Shown here in pieces: positions 8,153-16,312 of a DNA stretch of 64,000 bases. Position 1 is the stretch's first letter. Each line of letters opens with the position of its first letter. The notes below the pieces were generated by a model. That model worked only from the letters and a program-made list of their open reading frames with translations. It ran no database searches and was not told where the DNA came from. This DNA comes from Sphingobium trunci. Lineage in GTDB: Bacteria > Pseudomonadota > Alphaproteobacteria > Sphingomonadales > Sphingomonadaceae. The stretch spans positions 33,361 to 97,360 of the forward strand of contig NZ_JAKUJY010000018.1 in NCBI RefSeq assembly GCF_022664535.1, written 5' to 3'. The position numbers and the translations under genes were made by a program.

Positions 8153-8551
8153 TCACGTCTCTCGATGGCGCGCAAATTGAGGAACTGCAAGAGGTGCGAC
8201 CCAGGACAGCCGACGGATGGTCCAGTTCTCATATTGCGGCACAAGACCCGAGGCGTTGTCGAAGCTTGCGACAGGAAGCTCGATCTCATCGCCGGTAAGA
8301 TTCGCGAACCGCGATCCGCATGTGGGGCAATGTAGCCGATTATAGCCGGGGCTGCTCTCCCAGACGGCATGCGAGCCATAGAGCACGACAGCGGGGCGCG
8401 GGAAGACTGCAAAGGCAAGATAGGGCGCGCCATGCGCCCGTTGACACAGGAGGCAGTGACACAGGCCGACCCGTGACGCCTCATCTCGTGCCATGAACCT
8501 CAGTGCGCCACATGCGCAGCCGCCCGACCGTTCCATGGTTGCTGTCGTCAT
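8153..8551 (-). CDS. GFA family (glutathione-dependent formaldehyde-activating enzyme-like) zinc protein
   Basis: 132 residues counted from ATG 8551. The zinc-binding pattern is complete: C-A-C-G near the start (GGCACGALRF), C-H-C-L-L-C-Q (CHCLLCQRAHGAPY) and H-C-P-T-C-G-S-R-F in the second half. The name comes from Gfa, once proposed to form S-hydroxymethylglutathione; most family members have no proven activity. A longer frame extends 66 bases upstream, but those residues do not fit the family start. It lies convergent to the NTF2-like gene and divergent from the GH79 gene. Confidence 0.8.
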   Translation of the reverse strand: MTTATMERSGGCACGALRFMARDEASRVGLCHCLLCQRAHGAPYLAFAVFPRPAVVLYGSHAVWESSPGYNRLHCPTCGSRFANLTGDEIELPVASFDNASGLVPQYENWTIRRLSWVAPLAVPQFARHRET

Positions 8552-8860
8552 GAACGGACAACACGCAGCCACCGGGAAAGACCCAGGCCGATTGCGGTAT
8601 AAAATAACTTTTATCACGGGCGGGTGAGAGCGACAGCTGCCGGTCCGCTGTGAGGCAGAGAAAATTCGCGGCCTTATGTCTAAAATGGGTCGTCAGGCGC
8701 AGGTAGACTGTCATTAACGATGCCTCGACAACCGGCCGCCCGACCTGAATCCCCCGGCAAGCGGTGCGCCATAGGCCACACCTATGGTGCGACCAAAATT
8801 CCCTATTTGACCTTGGATTGAAGAGGATGCGACCAAGGCCGCCGATTGGGAGATGGATTG
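8552..8860. promoter_or_regulatory. Divergent promoter region with inverted and direct repeats
   Basis: 309 bases without a gene between the GFA gene and the GH79 gene. It holds an inverted repeat CATAGG-CCACA-CCTATG (8770-8786) and a direct repeat TGCGACCAA at 8788-8796 and 8828-8836, 40 bases apart. Both lie within about 100 bases of the GH79 start and could bind a regulator. No regulator gene is adjacent. Confidence 0.4.
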
Positions 8861-10483
8861 ATGCACGCCGGTTACACTACACGCGCCCGCCAGTTGCGCG
8901 TGCGTCGCCTTTGCCTTGCCGCGCTGTCGCTCTCATCCTTTTTTACGCCGCCCGCTCCTGCACAACAGGCGGCCAGCAATCTTCGCGCCGCCGTCGATCC
9001 GGCACGGCTGCGCCGAATTGGCACGATCGATCCGCGCTTTCAATCCTACAATATCGAAATGATCGAGGTGACGGGCGGCGCCTTCTGGAAACCCTATGGT
9101 TCCACCGTCGGCGCATTGCTCGCCTCTAACGAAACCCAACTGGGCATAAATTCCAGCCAGTTCGAATACCGGCCGCCGATCGACCTTGCCAACGCTCGGC
9201 TCCGTTTCCTTGCCCGCGCGCTCGGCCCTGCTTACGTCCGCATCGCCGGGACCTGGGCCAACAGCGTCTATTTCGCGGACAGCGAAACACCGCCCGCAAG
9301 GGTGCCCGATGGCTTCAAGGGGGTTCTCAGTCGCCAACAATGGCGCGGCGTGATCGCATTCGCCAAGGCGACGGATGCCAAGATCATGACCTCTTTCGCT
9401 ATCAGCCCCGGCGTCCGAGATCACAGTGGCGCTTGGACGCCCAACATCGCCCAGCGCTGGCTTGCCTATACCCGCAAGATCGGAGGCACGATCGCCGCTG
9501 CCGAATTCATGAACGAACCGTCGATCGCCGGTATCGGCGGCGCACCCAGGGGATACGATGCCGCCGCTTATGGCCGAGACTTCAAATCCTTCCGCGTCTT
9601 CGCGAAAGGAGCCGCGCCCGGCATGCTGATTCTGGGCCCCGGATCGGCAACCGAGACTCCCGAACCATGGGGCATACCGCCCGGCATTCCCGGATCGATT
9701 CCCAGCGCTGAGTTGCTGGCGAGCGGTGGAGCGGACATCGATGCCTTTTCCTATCATCATTATGGCGCTGCATCTGTCCGCTGCGAAGCTTCACACATGC
9801 CGCAAACACGGCTGGAGGATGCTCTGTCCGAACAATGGCTGGCCCGCACCGGCGTAACCCGCGCCTATTACGCGGCGATGCGTGACCGCTATGCGCCGGG
9901 CAAACCGATCTGGATGACCGAGGGCGCGGACGCAGCTTGTGGGGGTAATCCTTGGAGTGGAAGCTTTATCGACAGCTTCCGTTATCTCGACCAGCTCGGC
10001 CAGTTGGCAAAACAAGGTATTCAGGTGTCGATCCACAATACACTCGCCGCTGGCAGCTACAGCCTGCTGGATCCGAATGACTTTAGCCCCAAAGCCAATT
10101 ATTGGGCCGCACTGCTCTGGCACAGGCTGATGGGGAAGACTGTCCTTGATGCGGGCATTCCGCTCCAATCGGGTCTCCATGTCTACGCCCATTGCCAGCC
10201 CGATCGGGTCGGCGGCGTGGCGCTCCTCATCATCAACAATGACGCGGCCCGCGCCGCGTCGATCACCGTGCCCGGCAAGCGCTTTCGCTATACCCTTTCC
10301 GCGCCAGACACACCCTCAATGGGCGTGAAGCTGAATGGACAGCTGCTGCAACTCGGCGCAGGCGACAGACTTCCGGCGATGGTTGGTATCGCCGAACGAT
10401 CGCCCGTCGCAAGTTTCGCGCCGCACACCATTAGCTTTTTAGCCATTCCTGAGGCTGAGAACTTGGCCTGCAAACCGCATTGA
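8861..10483 (+). CDS. Secreted GH79-family glycoside hydrolase (heparanase/beta-glucuronidase-like)
   Basis: 540 residues. A signal peptide (basic RARQLRVRRLCLAALSLSSF, cleavage near PAPAQQA) implies periplasmic or secreted location. The fold is a clan GH-A (beta/alpha)8 barrel: YVRIAGTWANSVYF, then acid/base Glu219 in EFMNEPSIAG and nucleophile Glu354 in PIWMTEGADAACGG. The following SFIDSFRYLDQLGQLAKQGI and YWAALLWHRLMG segments match heparanase-type GH79 enzymes, and a small beta domain closes the protein. Expected activity is release of glucuronic acid (or its 4-O-methyl form) from polysaccharides or glycoconjugates. ATG 8861 has GGGAG upstream. Confidence 0.8.
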   Translation: MHAGYTTRARQLRVRRLCLAALSLSSFFTPPAPAQQAASNLRAAVDPARLRRIGTIDPRFQSYNIEMIEVTGGAFWKPYGSTVGALLASNETQLGINSSQFEYRPPIDLANARLRFLARALGPAYVRIAGTWANSVYFADSETPPARVPDGFKGVLSRQQWRGVIAFAKATDAKIMTSFAISPGVRDHSGAWTPNIAQRWLAYTRKIGGTIAAAEFMNEPSIAGIGGAPRGYDAAAYGRDFKSFRVFAKGAAPGMLILGPGSATETPEPWGIPPGIPGSIPSAELLASGGADIDAFSYHHYGAASVRCEASHMPQTRLEDALSEQWLARTGVTRAYYAAMRDRYAPGKPIWMTEGADAACGGNPWSGSFIDSFRYLDQLGQLAKQGIQVSIHNTLAAGSYSLLDPNDFSPKANYWAALLWHRLMGKTVLDAGIPLQSGLHVYAHCQPDRVGGVALLIINNDAARAASITVPGKRFRYTLSAPDTPSMGVKLNGQLLQLGAGDRLPAMVGIAERSPVASFAPHTISFLAIPEAENLACKPH

Positions 10484-10760
10484 TAGCGAAAAGTAGTCGG
10501 CCAGTTTGAGGGCTGATGTTTGAATGGCTATCCTTCCGCTCGTGAAGGCCATTGAGATGACGGGATGCCGAAACCATCAGCAACCGGCCATCGGTATCGA
10601 CGGCAATGTCCCGTTTGCGCCCGACAACCTTCTTGCCTGCATCGTTTTCCTGGCGATATGGGCCATTCGCTCCCGCCTTTCCTGTGTCCACATGAAAAGC
10701 CTGAATCAGACCGACGCACCCTACGCAACTCCCCAGCGATTTTTCAAACAGTCCCTATAG
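10484..10760 (-). pseudogene. IS5-type transposase remnant
   Basis: On the minus strand a frame around 10550-10700 reads HVDTGKAGANGPYRQENDAG then KKVVGRKRDIAVDTDGRLLM, which matches the DDE-domain segment of IS5-group transposases (DAGKKxxGRKRHIxVDTxG). The flanking pieces LIQAF and LLFAINAV occur in the same region but frames are interrupted. There is no start, no full DDE triad and no recognisable terminal repeat, so this is a dead fragment. Its 3' end runs up to the end of the GH79 gene, suggesting an old insertion here. Confidence 0.55.
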
Positions 10761-10829
10761 GTTTTCCGATAGACGCATAGCGGTCCGTGCCTTGCTCGAC
10801 TGTTCTGACGCGCAGCCCTGCGGAGGCAT

Positions 10830-10856
10830 GACGGTTGGGAAAACCGTCAAACCGTC
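10830..10856. promoter_or_regulatory. Inverted/direct repeat upstream of MFS gene
   Basis: GACGGTT (10830-10836), 5-base loop, AACCGTC (10842-10848), then a second AACCGTC at 10850-10856. The three copies of one 7-mer, about 95-120 bases before the MFS start, look like a regulator site. It could equally be left over from the mobile-element remnant next to it. Confidence 0.35.
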
Positions 10857-10950
10857 AATTAGGACATTCCTGCATGAGTGTGCGGCCCAACGCCCTTGGT
10901 CCGTGCTCGCCTGCCCCGCCTAGAAACTGGCGCCGGGAAAGGATGAGGGG

Positions 10951-12333
10951 ATGGCCGACAGAGAAGCAGCGGCTGCGCCCGGCATGGGTGCGCAGATTGA
11001 AACCGACGCGGCGGATATTCCCGACGCGGCGCTAACAACGGCCGCGGTGCCGGGACAAGGGACGCCATTCGCCTCCTGGTGGATGCTGGCCGTCCTGTTG
11101 CTGTTCTACATCCTGTCCTGGCTCAACCGGAATATCCTGTCGATGCTCATCGATCCGATCCGCGCGAGCCTGGGCATAAACGACTTCCAGATGGGCCTGC
11201 TCGTCGGACCGGCCTTTGCCATCTTCTATGCTCTGTTCGGCATTCCGCTGGGCTGGGCGGCCGATCACCGCTCCCGCCGACAGGTCATATTTATGGGCGT
11301 GATCCTCTGGTCCGCCTGTTCGGGCATGACGGGCCTTGCCACCGGCTTCCTCCTCATGATGATGACACGGATCGGTGTGGCCGGAGGGGAAGCGGCCCTG
11401 TCGCCCGCCGCCTATTCGCTGATGGCCGACGCCTTCCCGCCGCACCGCCTGACGACGGCCAACGCCATCTACCAGTCGGGCATCAAGCTGGGGACCGCGC
11501 TTTCCTTCACCCTGGGGGCGGTCGCCATCGCCTATGCGCAGGCACATCCACTGACCCTGCCCATCATTGGCGCGCTGGAGACGTGGCAGACCGCCCTGCT
11601 GGTCACGGCCCTGCCGGGCGTGCTGCTGGCTCCGCTGGCCTTCAGCTTCCGCGAACCCGCCCGGCCCCTGCACCTGTCGCGATCGGCTATTCCCTTTCAC
11701 GATTTCTGGCGCAGCATTCGCGGACAACGCGCCCTTCTGCTGCTGGTGATCTGCGGCTTCGGCTTCACCAATGTCGCCTCGGGAGCCTTGAGCTGGACGC
11801 CCGCCTATATGGAGCGGCGTTTCGCTATGGGAGCGATGCAATATGGGCCGGCACTCAGCCTGATCCAGCTTGTTGCGGCCCTGTCCCTGCTGCTCAAGGG
11901 CGGCCTCATCGACTGGCTCTATGGCCGCGGTCATCGCGATATTCATGTCCGCTTCTACGCCTGGCTGGTGGCGTCGGCGATCCCGGTCACGGTCGTCGCC
12001 TTCATGCTTGGCAACGGGACGATCTTCCTTGTCCTGCTGGGCTATCTCCAGGTGATCGCCATCCCCTTCCTGCTCTATCTGACGCCGGTGCTGCAGATGC
12101 TGGTGCAACCGAATTTCCGGGGGCAGATCACCGGCGTGGCACTGTTCATCATCACGCTGCTCGGATCGGGGCTGGGCCCGACGGCCGTGGGTTTCCTGAC
12201 CAGCTATATATTCGCCGACGACGCCATGCTGGGTCCGGCGATTGCGGCCGTCACCCTGGTCAGTTTCACGGGATCGCTCATCATGCTGATTCTTGCCCTG
12301 CGCCCGGTTCGCCGGGCATTGGAGGATGCCTAA
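10951..12333 (+). CDS. MFS transporter
   Basis: 460 residues, about 12 predicted membrane helices. A hydrophilic N-terminal tail of about 45 residues is followed by the first helix (WWMLAVLLLFYILSWLNRNI). MFS motif A appears after helix 2 as GWAADHRSRRQ, and the helix 4-5 region (RIGVAGGEAALSPAAYSLMADAFP) matches anion/aromatic-acid-type MFS carriers of the spinster/ACS kind. Substrate unknown; an organic acid or sugar acid is possible given the upstream GH79 enzyme and the downstream TonB receptor (inference). ATG 10951 has AAAGGATGAGGGG just upstream. Confidence 0.9.
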   Translation: MADREAAAAPGMGAQIETDAADIPDAALTTAAVPGQGTPFASWWMLAVLLLFYILSWLNRNILSMLIDPIRASLGINDFQMGLLVGPAFAIFYALFGIPLGWAADHRSRRQVIFMGVILWSACSGMTGLATGFLLMMMTRIGVAGGEAALSPAAYSLMADAFPPHRLTTANAIYQSGIKLGTALSFTLGAVAIAYAQAHPLTLPIIGALETWQTALLVTALPGVLLAPLAFSFREPARPLHLSRSAIPFHDFWRSIRGQRALLLLVICGFGFTNVASGALSWTPAYMERRFAMGAMQYGPALSLIQLVAALSLLLKGGLIDWLYGRGHRDIHVRFYAWLVASAIPVTVVAFMLGNGTIFLVLLGYLQVIAIPFLLYLTPVLQMLVQPNFRGQITGVALFIITLLGSGLGPTAVGFLTSYIFADDAMLGPAIAAVTLVSFTGSLIMLILALRPVRRALEDA

Positions 12334-12396
12334 AACTCCGCTGTACAATAGGCTTGGGTATTTGATCTATACAGAGATCATAAAGTCAAGATTGGC

Positions 12397-12463
12397 ATAA
12401 ATAAAATACATCTGCACCCTGGTCCTCATAAATGACAATCTTCACTAAAGTATAAATAAAATA
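12397..12463 (+). promoter_or_regulatory. AT-rich promoter region with direct repeats before TonB receptor
   Basis: The 12-mer ATAAATAAAATA-like sequence occurs at 12397-12408 and again at 12452-12463, in a 150-base stretch far richer in A+T than the rest of the window. The second copy lies 20 bases before the receptor start. It probably contains the promoter; a repeated -10-like element or regulator site is possible. Confidence 0.45.
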
Positions 12464-12483
12464 TTTCAGTGAAGGAGGGGTTT

Positions 12484-14691
12484 ATGTCATATCGTCATTT
12501 CCTGTCATCGACAGCAACATTGTCTGTTCTTGCGATGGTTTCTTCCAACGAGGCATGCGCGCAGGAAACGCCATCGGCGACGGCCACCTCCGGCCCAACG
12601 GTTGAAGAGATCGTGGTCACAGCGCAGCGGCGCAGCGAAAATCTTCAGAATGTGCCGATTTCAGTGACTGCGATCACGGGCGCGGCGCTTCGCCAGTCGG
12701 GCATCAACAGCTTCCAGGAACTGACCAACGTCACGCCCGGACTGGTCTTCGCCCGCTCCACCGCGAATGCACAGCCCACCATCCGCGGCATCGGCACGCG
12801 CAATGCCCAGATCGGCGACGAACCCAATGTCGCCCTCTATGTTGATGGCGTGTACCAGCCGATACAGAGCGCCAACAACCAGGATCTGGTCGATATCGAC
12901 CGGGTTGAGGTGCTGAAGGGGCCGCAGGGCACCCTTTTCGGACGCAACGCCACCGGCGGCGCGATCAATATCATCACCAAACGTCCGTCCTACACGCCTT
13001 CGGCCGACGCCACCTTCACCTATGGACGCTTCGATTTCGTCAAGGGGACGCTTTACGCCACGGGACCGATCGTGCGGGACAGGCTGGCCGCCAGCATCGG
13101 CGTGACGGCGCTTCAGGATGACGGCTATATCGACAATATCTACCTGAACCGCAAACAGGGGCGACGAAACCTTTTCGCTATCCGGGGCAAGCTGTTGTGG
13201 CAGCCGTCGGACAATTTCGATCTCACCACCAGCGCCTTCTTTACCAAGGCGTTCGACGATGTGACCTTTTCGGCGCGTCCGCTGAACGGCAACACATCGG
13301 CCCGCCGCAGCGCCAATCCGGCCGCGATCCCGGAGAATATCCTGGTGCCCAAGGGCGATTTCCAGACGTCCGAAAATGTCATTCCGGAATATCGGCCGCG
13401 GCAATGGGGCGTGTCGTCCACCGGCAATCTCGACCTGGGGTTCGCCACTTTCACCGCTCTCGCCAGCTTTCAGGAAACGCACACCTGGCTGACGTCGGAT
13501 ACCGATGTTTCGCCCTTGCAGATCGCATCTTATAATCTGCGCTACAATGGCTGGACCTATACCCAGCAGGCCTATCTGGCCTCACCGTCCAACGGGCGTT
13601 TCCGCTGGATCGTCGGGGCGGAGGGCTTCCAGGACCGGCAGACCACCGATCCCAGCGTTCAGGGCGCCACCCGGTCCTTCGCCGAGGTGAAGACCCGGTC
13701 CTACGCCGCCTTCGGCGAAGTGACCTATGGCGTCACCGATTCCCTGTTCCTGACCGGCGGCCTGCGCTATACCCATGATCGCAAATCCGCCTATTTCCAG
13801 CGGATCGCGCCGCTGCCCGTACAGACCGGATCGAACAGTTTCTCGAACGGGAAGGTGACGCCGCGCGCGGTCCTGCGCTATGAATTCAGCCCGGTGGCGA
13901 ACGCCTATTTCTCCTTCTCTCAGGGCTATAAGAGCGCATCCTACAACGCATCGACCGTCGCAGGCGCCAGCGTGGCCGCGCGGCCGGAAAATATCGATGC
14001 CTATGAACTCGGCTTCAAATCGACCATCGACGGCTGGCTGCGGCTGAACGGCGCGGCCTTCTACTATGACTATACCGATCTTCAGGTCACGGTCGCCAAC
14101 ACGACCGTGGTCAATGGCGTCACCCAATTGAACACCGCGCTTCAGAATGCGCCCTCGGCACGCTCCTACGGACTCGAACTGAGCGCCGACGCGGCGGTTG
14201 CGACCGGCCTCAGGCTGAATGCCGGACTTTCGCTGCTGCGCACGAAAATCACCGACTTCCCCAATGCCTCGGTGACGATCCCCAATCCCGCTACCATCGT
14301 GAACGGCTATTATTCGGGCAATCTCAGCGTCTCGCGCGACGTGGCGGGAAACCAGTTGATCCGCGCACCGCGCTTCACGCTCAATCTGGGCAGCACCTAC
14401 TCGACGGAACTGGATGGGGGCAAATATGGGCGGCTGGACCTGTCGAGCAGCATCCTGTTCAGTTCGCGCTTCTACACCGACATCGGCAATCGCCTCTTCC
14501 AGCCCGCCTATCGTAATGCGAACGCATCGATCACATGGCACGCGCCGGGCGATCACTGGCGGCTGACTTTGTTCGGTCAGAACCTGACCGACGACCGCCA
14601 GATCGCGCAAATCTTCACGTCGGCCCTCAACGACAATGTCGCCTATCTGAAGCCAAGATGGTTCGGCGCCACCATCGGCGCCGGTTTCTGA
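12484..14691 (+). CDS. TonB-dependent outer-membrane receptor
   Basis: 735 residues. Signal peptide with hydrophobic core TATLSVLAMVSS and cleavage after EACAQ. TonB box VEEIVVTAQRR at about 40-50; the plug domain has the VLKGPQGTLFGRNATGGAI motif; the C-terminal barrel ends in GATIGAGF. The start ATG 12484 has AAGGAGGGG directly upstream (a GTG further up lies inside that site's lead and is not needed). Neighbours are an MFS transporter upstream and a convergent class III CoA-transferase, which suggests outer- and inner-membrane import of one substrate followed by CoA activation. Confidence 0.93.
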   Translation: MSYRHFLSSTATLSVLAMVSSNEACAQETPSATATSGPTVEEIVVTAQRRSENLQNVPISVTAITGAALRQSGINSFQELTNVTPGLVFARSTANAQPTIRGIGTRNAQIGDEPNVALYVDGVYQPIQSANNQDLVDIDRVEVLKGPQGTLFGRNATGGAINIITKRPSYTPSADATFTYGRFDFVKGTLYATGPIVRDRLAASIGVTALQDDGYIDNIYLNRKQGRRNLFAIRGKLLWQPSDNFDLTTSAFFTKAFDDVTFSARPLNGNTSARRSANPAAIPENILVPKGDFQTSENVIPEYRPRQWGVSSTGNLDLGFATFTALASFQETHTWLTSDTDVSPLQIASYNLRYNGWTYTQQAYLASPSNGRFRWIVGAEGFQDRQTTDPSVQGATRSFAEVKTRSYAAFGEVTYGVTDSLFLTGGLRYTHDRKSAYFQRIAPLPVQTGSNSFSNGKVTPRAVLRYEFSPVANAYFSFSQGYKSASYNASTVAGASVAARPENIDAYELGFKSTIDGWLRLNGAAFYYDYTDLQVTVANTTVVNGVTQLNTALQNAPSARSYGLELSADAAVATGLRLNAGLSLLRTKITDFPNASVTIPNPATIVNGYYSGNLSVSRDVAGNQLIRAPRFTLNLGSTYSTELDGGKYGRLDLSSSILFSSRFYTDIGNRLFQPAYRNANASITWHAPGDHWRLTLFGQNLTDDRQIAQIFTSALNDNVAYLKPRWFGATIGAGF

Positions 14692-14714
14692 ATTGAAACC
14701 TGAAGGATGAGGAG

Positions 14715-14736
14715 GCGGGGAACCACCGTTCCCCGC
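14715..14736. terminator. Bidirectional hairpin terminator
   Basis: Perfect 9-bp stem GCGGGGAAC / GTTCCCCGC with a 4-base loop, followed by TTTC on the plus side, between the convergent receptor and CoA-transferase genes. The T-tract is short, so efficiency is uncertain. Confidence 0.6.
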
Positions 14737-14747
14737 TTTCGATTCGC

Positions 14748-15989
14748 CTATATCGCGCCGCGCGCCTTCGCCTGCGTGACCCGCTCCTCGCTCCAGCCGA
14801 GAAATTCCGATAGCAGTTCGGCATTATGCTCGCCCAGCAGGGGAGGATGCCGCCGATAGGCCACCGGCGTATCGGAAAGGCGCAGCGGACTGGCGACCAT
14901 GGTAGCGGTTCCGCCCTTTGCCGTGGGGTGGGGCATCGTCACTTCCAGCCCGCGATGCCGGACATGGGGATCGGCGAACGCTTCCTCATAGCTGTTGACG
15001 ATCGCGGCGGGCACGCGCGCGGCGACCAGCGCATCGAGCAGTTCGCGCTTGGGCCGCGACCGGATCAACGGTTCGGCGACGAGATTCCATTCCTCGCGAT
15101 GATCGAACCGCAATTGCGACGTCGCGAAACGCGGATCGGAACTGAGTTCGGGAATATTCAGCACCTCGCACAGTTTCACATAATGCTGCTGCATCCCGGC
15201 CGAGATGTAGATCGGCCCATCCGCCGCCTCGAACACGCGGGACGGGTGCCCGCCATTCCCCACCGTGCCCAGCCGCTCCTGCTGGCGCCCGGTGACCAGA
15301 TATTGCTGCACTGCATGGCTCTGCATGGCAAAGGCGGTGTCGAGCAGTGCCGCATCGACATGCTGTCCCTCGCCGGAGATGCGGTCGCGATGGCTGAGCG
15401 CGGCGAGGATGCCGATGGCGGCGACCATGCCCGTGGACACATCGACCAGGCTTGGCCCGGTCTTCATCGGTCCGCCGCCGGGCACGCCGTCGGGTAGGCC
15501 GGTGATCGACATCATGCCGCTTTGCGCCTGGAACACGGCGTCATAGCCGGGGCGGGCGGCATAGGGGCCGTCCTGGCCATAGCCGGTCAGCGAGCAATAG
15601 ACGAGGCGCGGATTGATCCGGCGGAGCGAGGCATAGTCAAGGCCGAAACGCTGCATCGTGCCGGGCAGGAAATTTTCGATCAGCACATCCATTTGCGGCA
15701 CGATGGCGCGGATGATGTCCTGTCCTTCCGCCTTCGAAAGCTCGACGGACAGCGAACGCTTGTTGCGGTTGGCCGACAGGTGAAAGGCCGATTCCTGCGT
15801 CGGATTGCCCGCTCCGTCCTGCAACGGCGCGCCATAGGTGCGGGCATCGTCCCCGCTGCCGGGCCGTTCGACCTTGATGACATCGGCGCCCAGATCGGCC
15901 AACACCTGCCCGGCCCAGGGCGCGGCCAGAACGCGGCTCATGTCCAGCACCCTGACGCCGTGCAGCGCGCCCTTCGTCTCGGCCGTCAT
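14748..15989 (-). CDS. CaiB/BaiF class III CoA-transferase
   Basis: 413 residues. N-terminal GVRVLDMSRVLAAPWAGQVLADLGADVIKVERP is the family signature, and the catalytic Asp region appears as GYDAVFQAQSGMMSITG. The interlocked-ring C-terminal region has FEAADGPIYISAG and DPHVRHRGL. The reaction is CoA transfer between an acyl-CoA donor and a free carboxylic acid. ATG 15989 is preferred over the longer GTG start because GGGAG lies 5-9 bases before it. Its neighbour is a convergent TonB receptor; no enoyl-CoA hydratase partner lies alongside. It could activate an acid imported by the receptor/MFS pair (inference). Confidence 0.9.
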   Translation of the reverse strand: MTAETKGALHGVRVLDMSRVLAAPWAGQVLADLGADVIKVERPGSGDDARTYGAPLQDGAGNPTQESAFHLSANRNKRSLSVELSKAEGQDIIRAIVPQMDVLIENFLPGTMQRFGLDYASLRRINPRLVYCSLTGYGQDGPYAARPGYDAVFQAQSGMMSITGLPDGVPGGGPMKTGPSLVDVSTGMVAAIGILAALSHRDRISGEGQHVDAALLDTAFAMQSHAVQQYLVTGRQQERLGTVGNGGHPSRVFEAADGPIYISAGMQQHYVKLCEVLNIPELSSDPRFATSQLRFDHREEWNLVAEPLIRSRPKRELLDALVAARVPAAIVNSYEEAFADPHVRHRGLEVTMPHPTAKGGTATMVASPLRLSDTPVAYRRHPPLLGEHNAELLSEFLGWSEERVTQAKARGAI

Positions 15990-16312
15990 GTTCTCTCCCA
16001 CTTGTCTTTCCGGTTTCCGTCACGCGGCGCGCGGAACCCTAACGGCGGCAGCGATCCCACAGATGGCGTTGCAGGTCCAAGCTCAATTTTCCCGTCGCCG
16101 GACCGTAAACTCATAAATAGGCGGGACGGAATGGCTGTCGCGACGTTACCCTGTCCGGCTCCGGCGATGGAGCATGAAGCCTCGGCGCCAGGTGGCGCCT
16201 TGCGCGCAGGCTCTCTAGTCAGGGCCGAAACCGACAGAGGCCCGGCATTGGATGCCAGAGGCGTTTTTCCGAAGTTTCCTGTCGCAGCTTCGAGCCCTTG
16301 GGCAGCCTGCGC
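15990..16312. other. Gene-free stretch with a possible transposon-end relic
   Basis: 323 bases with no supported gene. At 16104-16114 it contains CGTAAACTCAT, identical over 11 bases to the terminal inverted repeat of the palindromic element at 45841-46101. It may be a relic end of a related insertion; nothing else recognisable is present. Confidence 0.35.
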
